From: Alcanivorax profundi
GTDB lineage: Bacteria > Pseudomonadota > Gammaproteobacteria > Pseudomonadales > Alcanivoracaceae
DNA length: 64,000 nucleotides
Direction: 5' to 3'
Assembly (NCBI RefSeq): GCF_003597125.1
Contig: NZ_QYYA01000001.1
Coordinates: 682,001 to 746,000 of the forward strand
Part shown: positions 63,757 through 64,000 of the stretch, piece by piece
Layout: every line of letters begins with the position of its first letter
Position numbering within the stretch: position 1 is the first letter of the stretch
Position numbers and translations under genes: made by a program
Notes under the pieces: generated by a model
Databases searched by the model: none
Seen by the model: only the letters and a program-made list of their open reading frames with translations
What the model was told of the DNA's origin: nothing

Positions 63757-64000
63757 TCAAGGATTGTTTGCGACTGATTGAAACCCTTCGTGGCTATCGG
63801 ATGTGGCTCCGAGCTGTTCCAGCAACTCGCGGCGACTTTGTAGTGCGGAATAGACCGGGCTGCTTTGCGGCACACTGATCATCAACTGCGCGAGGAGTTG
63901 TCGGGCGCCAGCGATATCTCGCTGCCGGATCAACTGGCTCAGCCGGGCAAAGGCATTACTATCGGTTTCCAGTGCGTCCAGTTCCTCTAGCTGGTCCGGA
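63757..64000 (-). CDS. C-terminal part of an unknown protein
   Basis: An open frame of at least 80 residues enters from beyond the window and stops with TGA at 63757. The helical sequence LEELDALETDSNAFARLSQL followed by IRQRDIAGARQLLAQL has the look of a tetratricopeptide-like or coiled protein. No start is visible, and no family is recognised. Confidence 0.6.
   Translation of the reverse strand, partial: PDQLEELDALETDSNAFARLSQLIRQRDIAGARQLLAQLMISVPQSSPVYSALQSRRELLEQLGATSDSHEGFQSVANNP

Overview
The window looks like the chromosome of a marine gammaproteobacterium. The best guess is an Alcanivorax-like member of the Oceanospirillales. This rests on gene content and gene order: pcm-nlpD, htpX-alaA, a liu leucine operon, pdxB, rraA, two sets of exported GMC dehydrogenases, and a phasin next to an esterase. 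No rRNA, tRNA, prophage, insertion sequence or CRISPR array was found. Most genes are housekeeping or catabolic.

Layout. 1-3.2 kb: the end of pcm, a DUF368 (PopT-type) lipid carrier gene, nlpD and fieF; rpoS, which usually follows nlpD, is absent. 3.3-7.8 kb: two tandem copies of a two-gene unit, a Tat-exported small subunit plus a GMC dehydrogenase. 8.2-9.8 kb: an iron-type alcohol dehydrogenase and a thioesterase. 9.9-19.2 kb (minus strand): a tightly coupled nine-gene operon with an ExbB/TolQ motor, two ExbD/TolR subunits, a TonB/AgmX-like protein, three TPR proteins (at least two of them lipoproteins) and two small exported proteins. It resembles the core of the Myxococcus Agl-Glt machine and is the best candidate for an uncharacterised system. 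19.8-27 kb: pdxB, a PA1571-like mini-gene, an ATP-NAD kinase-like gene, htpX, an RNA methyltransferase, alaA and a tag-type glycosylase. 27-32.7 kb: a cytochrome c-FTR1 fusion behind a Fur-like box, glxR-hyi, djlA and an MpaB-type oxygenase. 34.6-42.7 kb (minus strand): liuRABCD with acetoacetyl-CoA synthetase and a LiuR-type operator. 42.8-50.2 kb: an RND exporter, a hybrid histidine kinase, rraA, and CBS and DUF805 genes. 50.3-56.4 kb: mdh, a geranylgeranyl-reductase-like flavoprotein, an AraC regulator, a phasin, a carboxylesterase and bolA. 56.4-64 kb: trhO, modABC, an Lgt-like membrane protein, a ribbon-helix-helix protein, a third GMC oxidoreductase and the end of an unlisted minus-strand gene.

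Non-coding structure. Several gene junctions carry arms built of 7-bp units beginning mostly with GT. They are usually arranged as inverted repeats and often touch a stop codon. A separate REP family occurs as a singlet near 7.98 kb and as an inverted pair (REPIN-like) inside the liu operon. Functions are assigned from recognisable motifs and family knowledge only; no database search was run.
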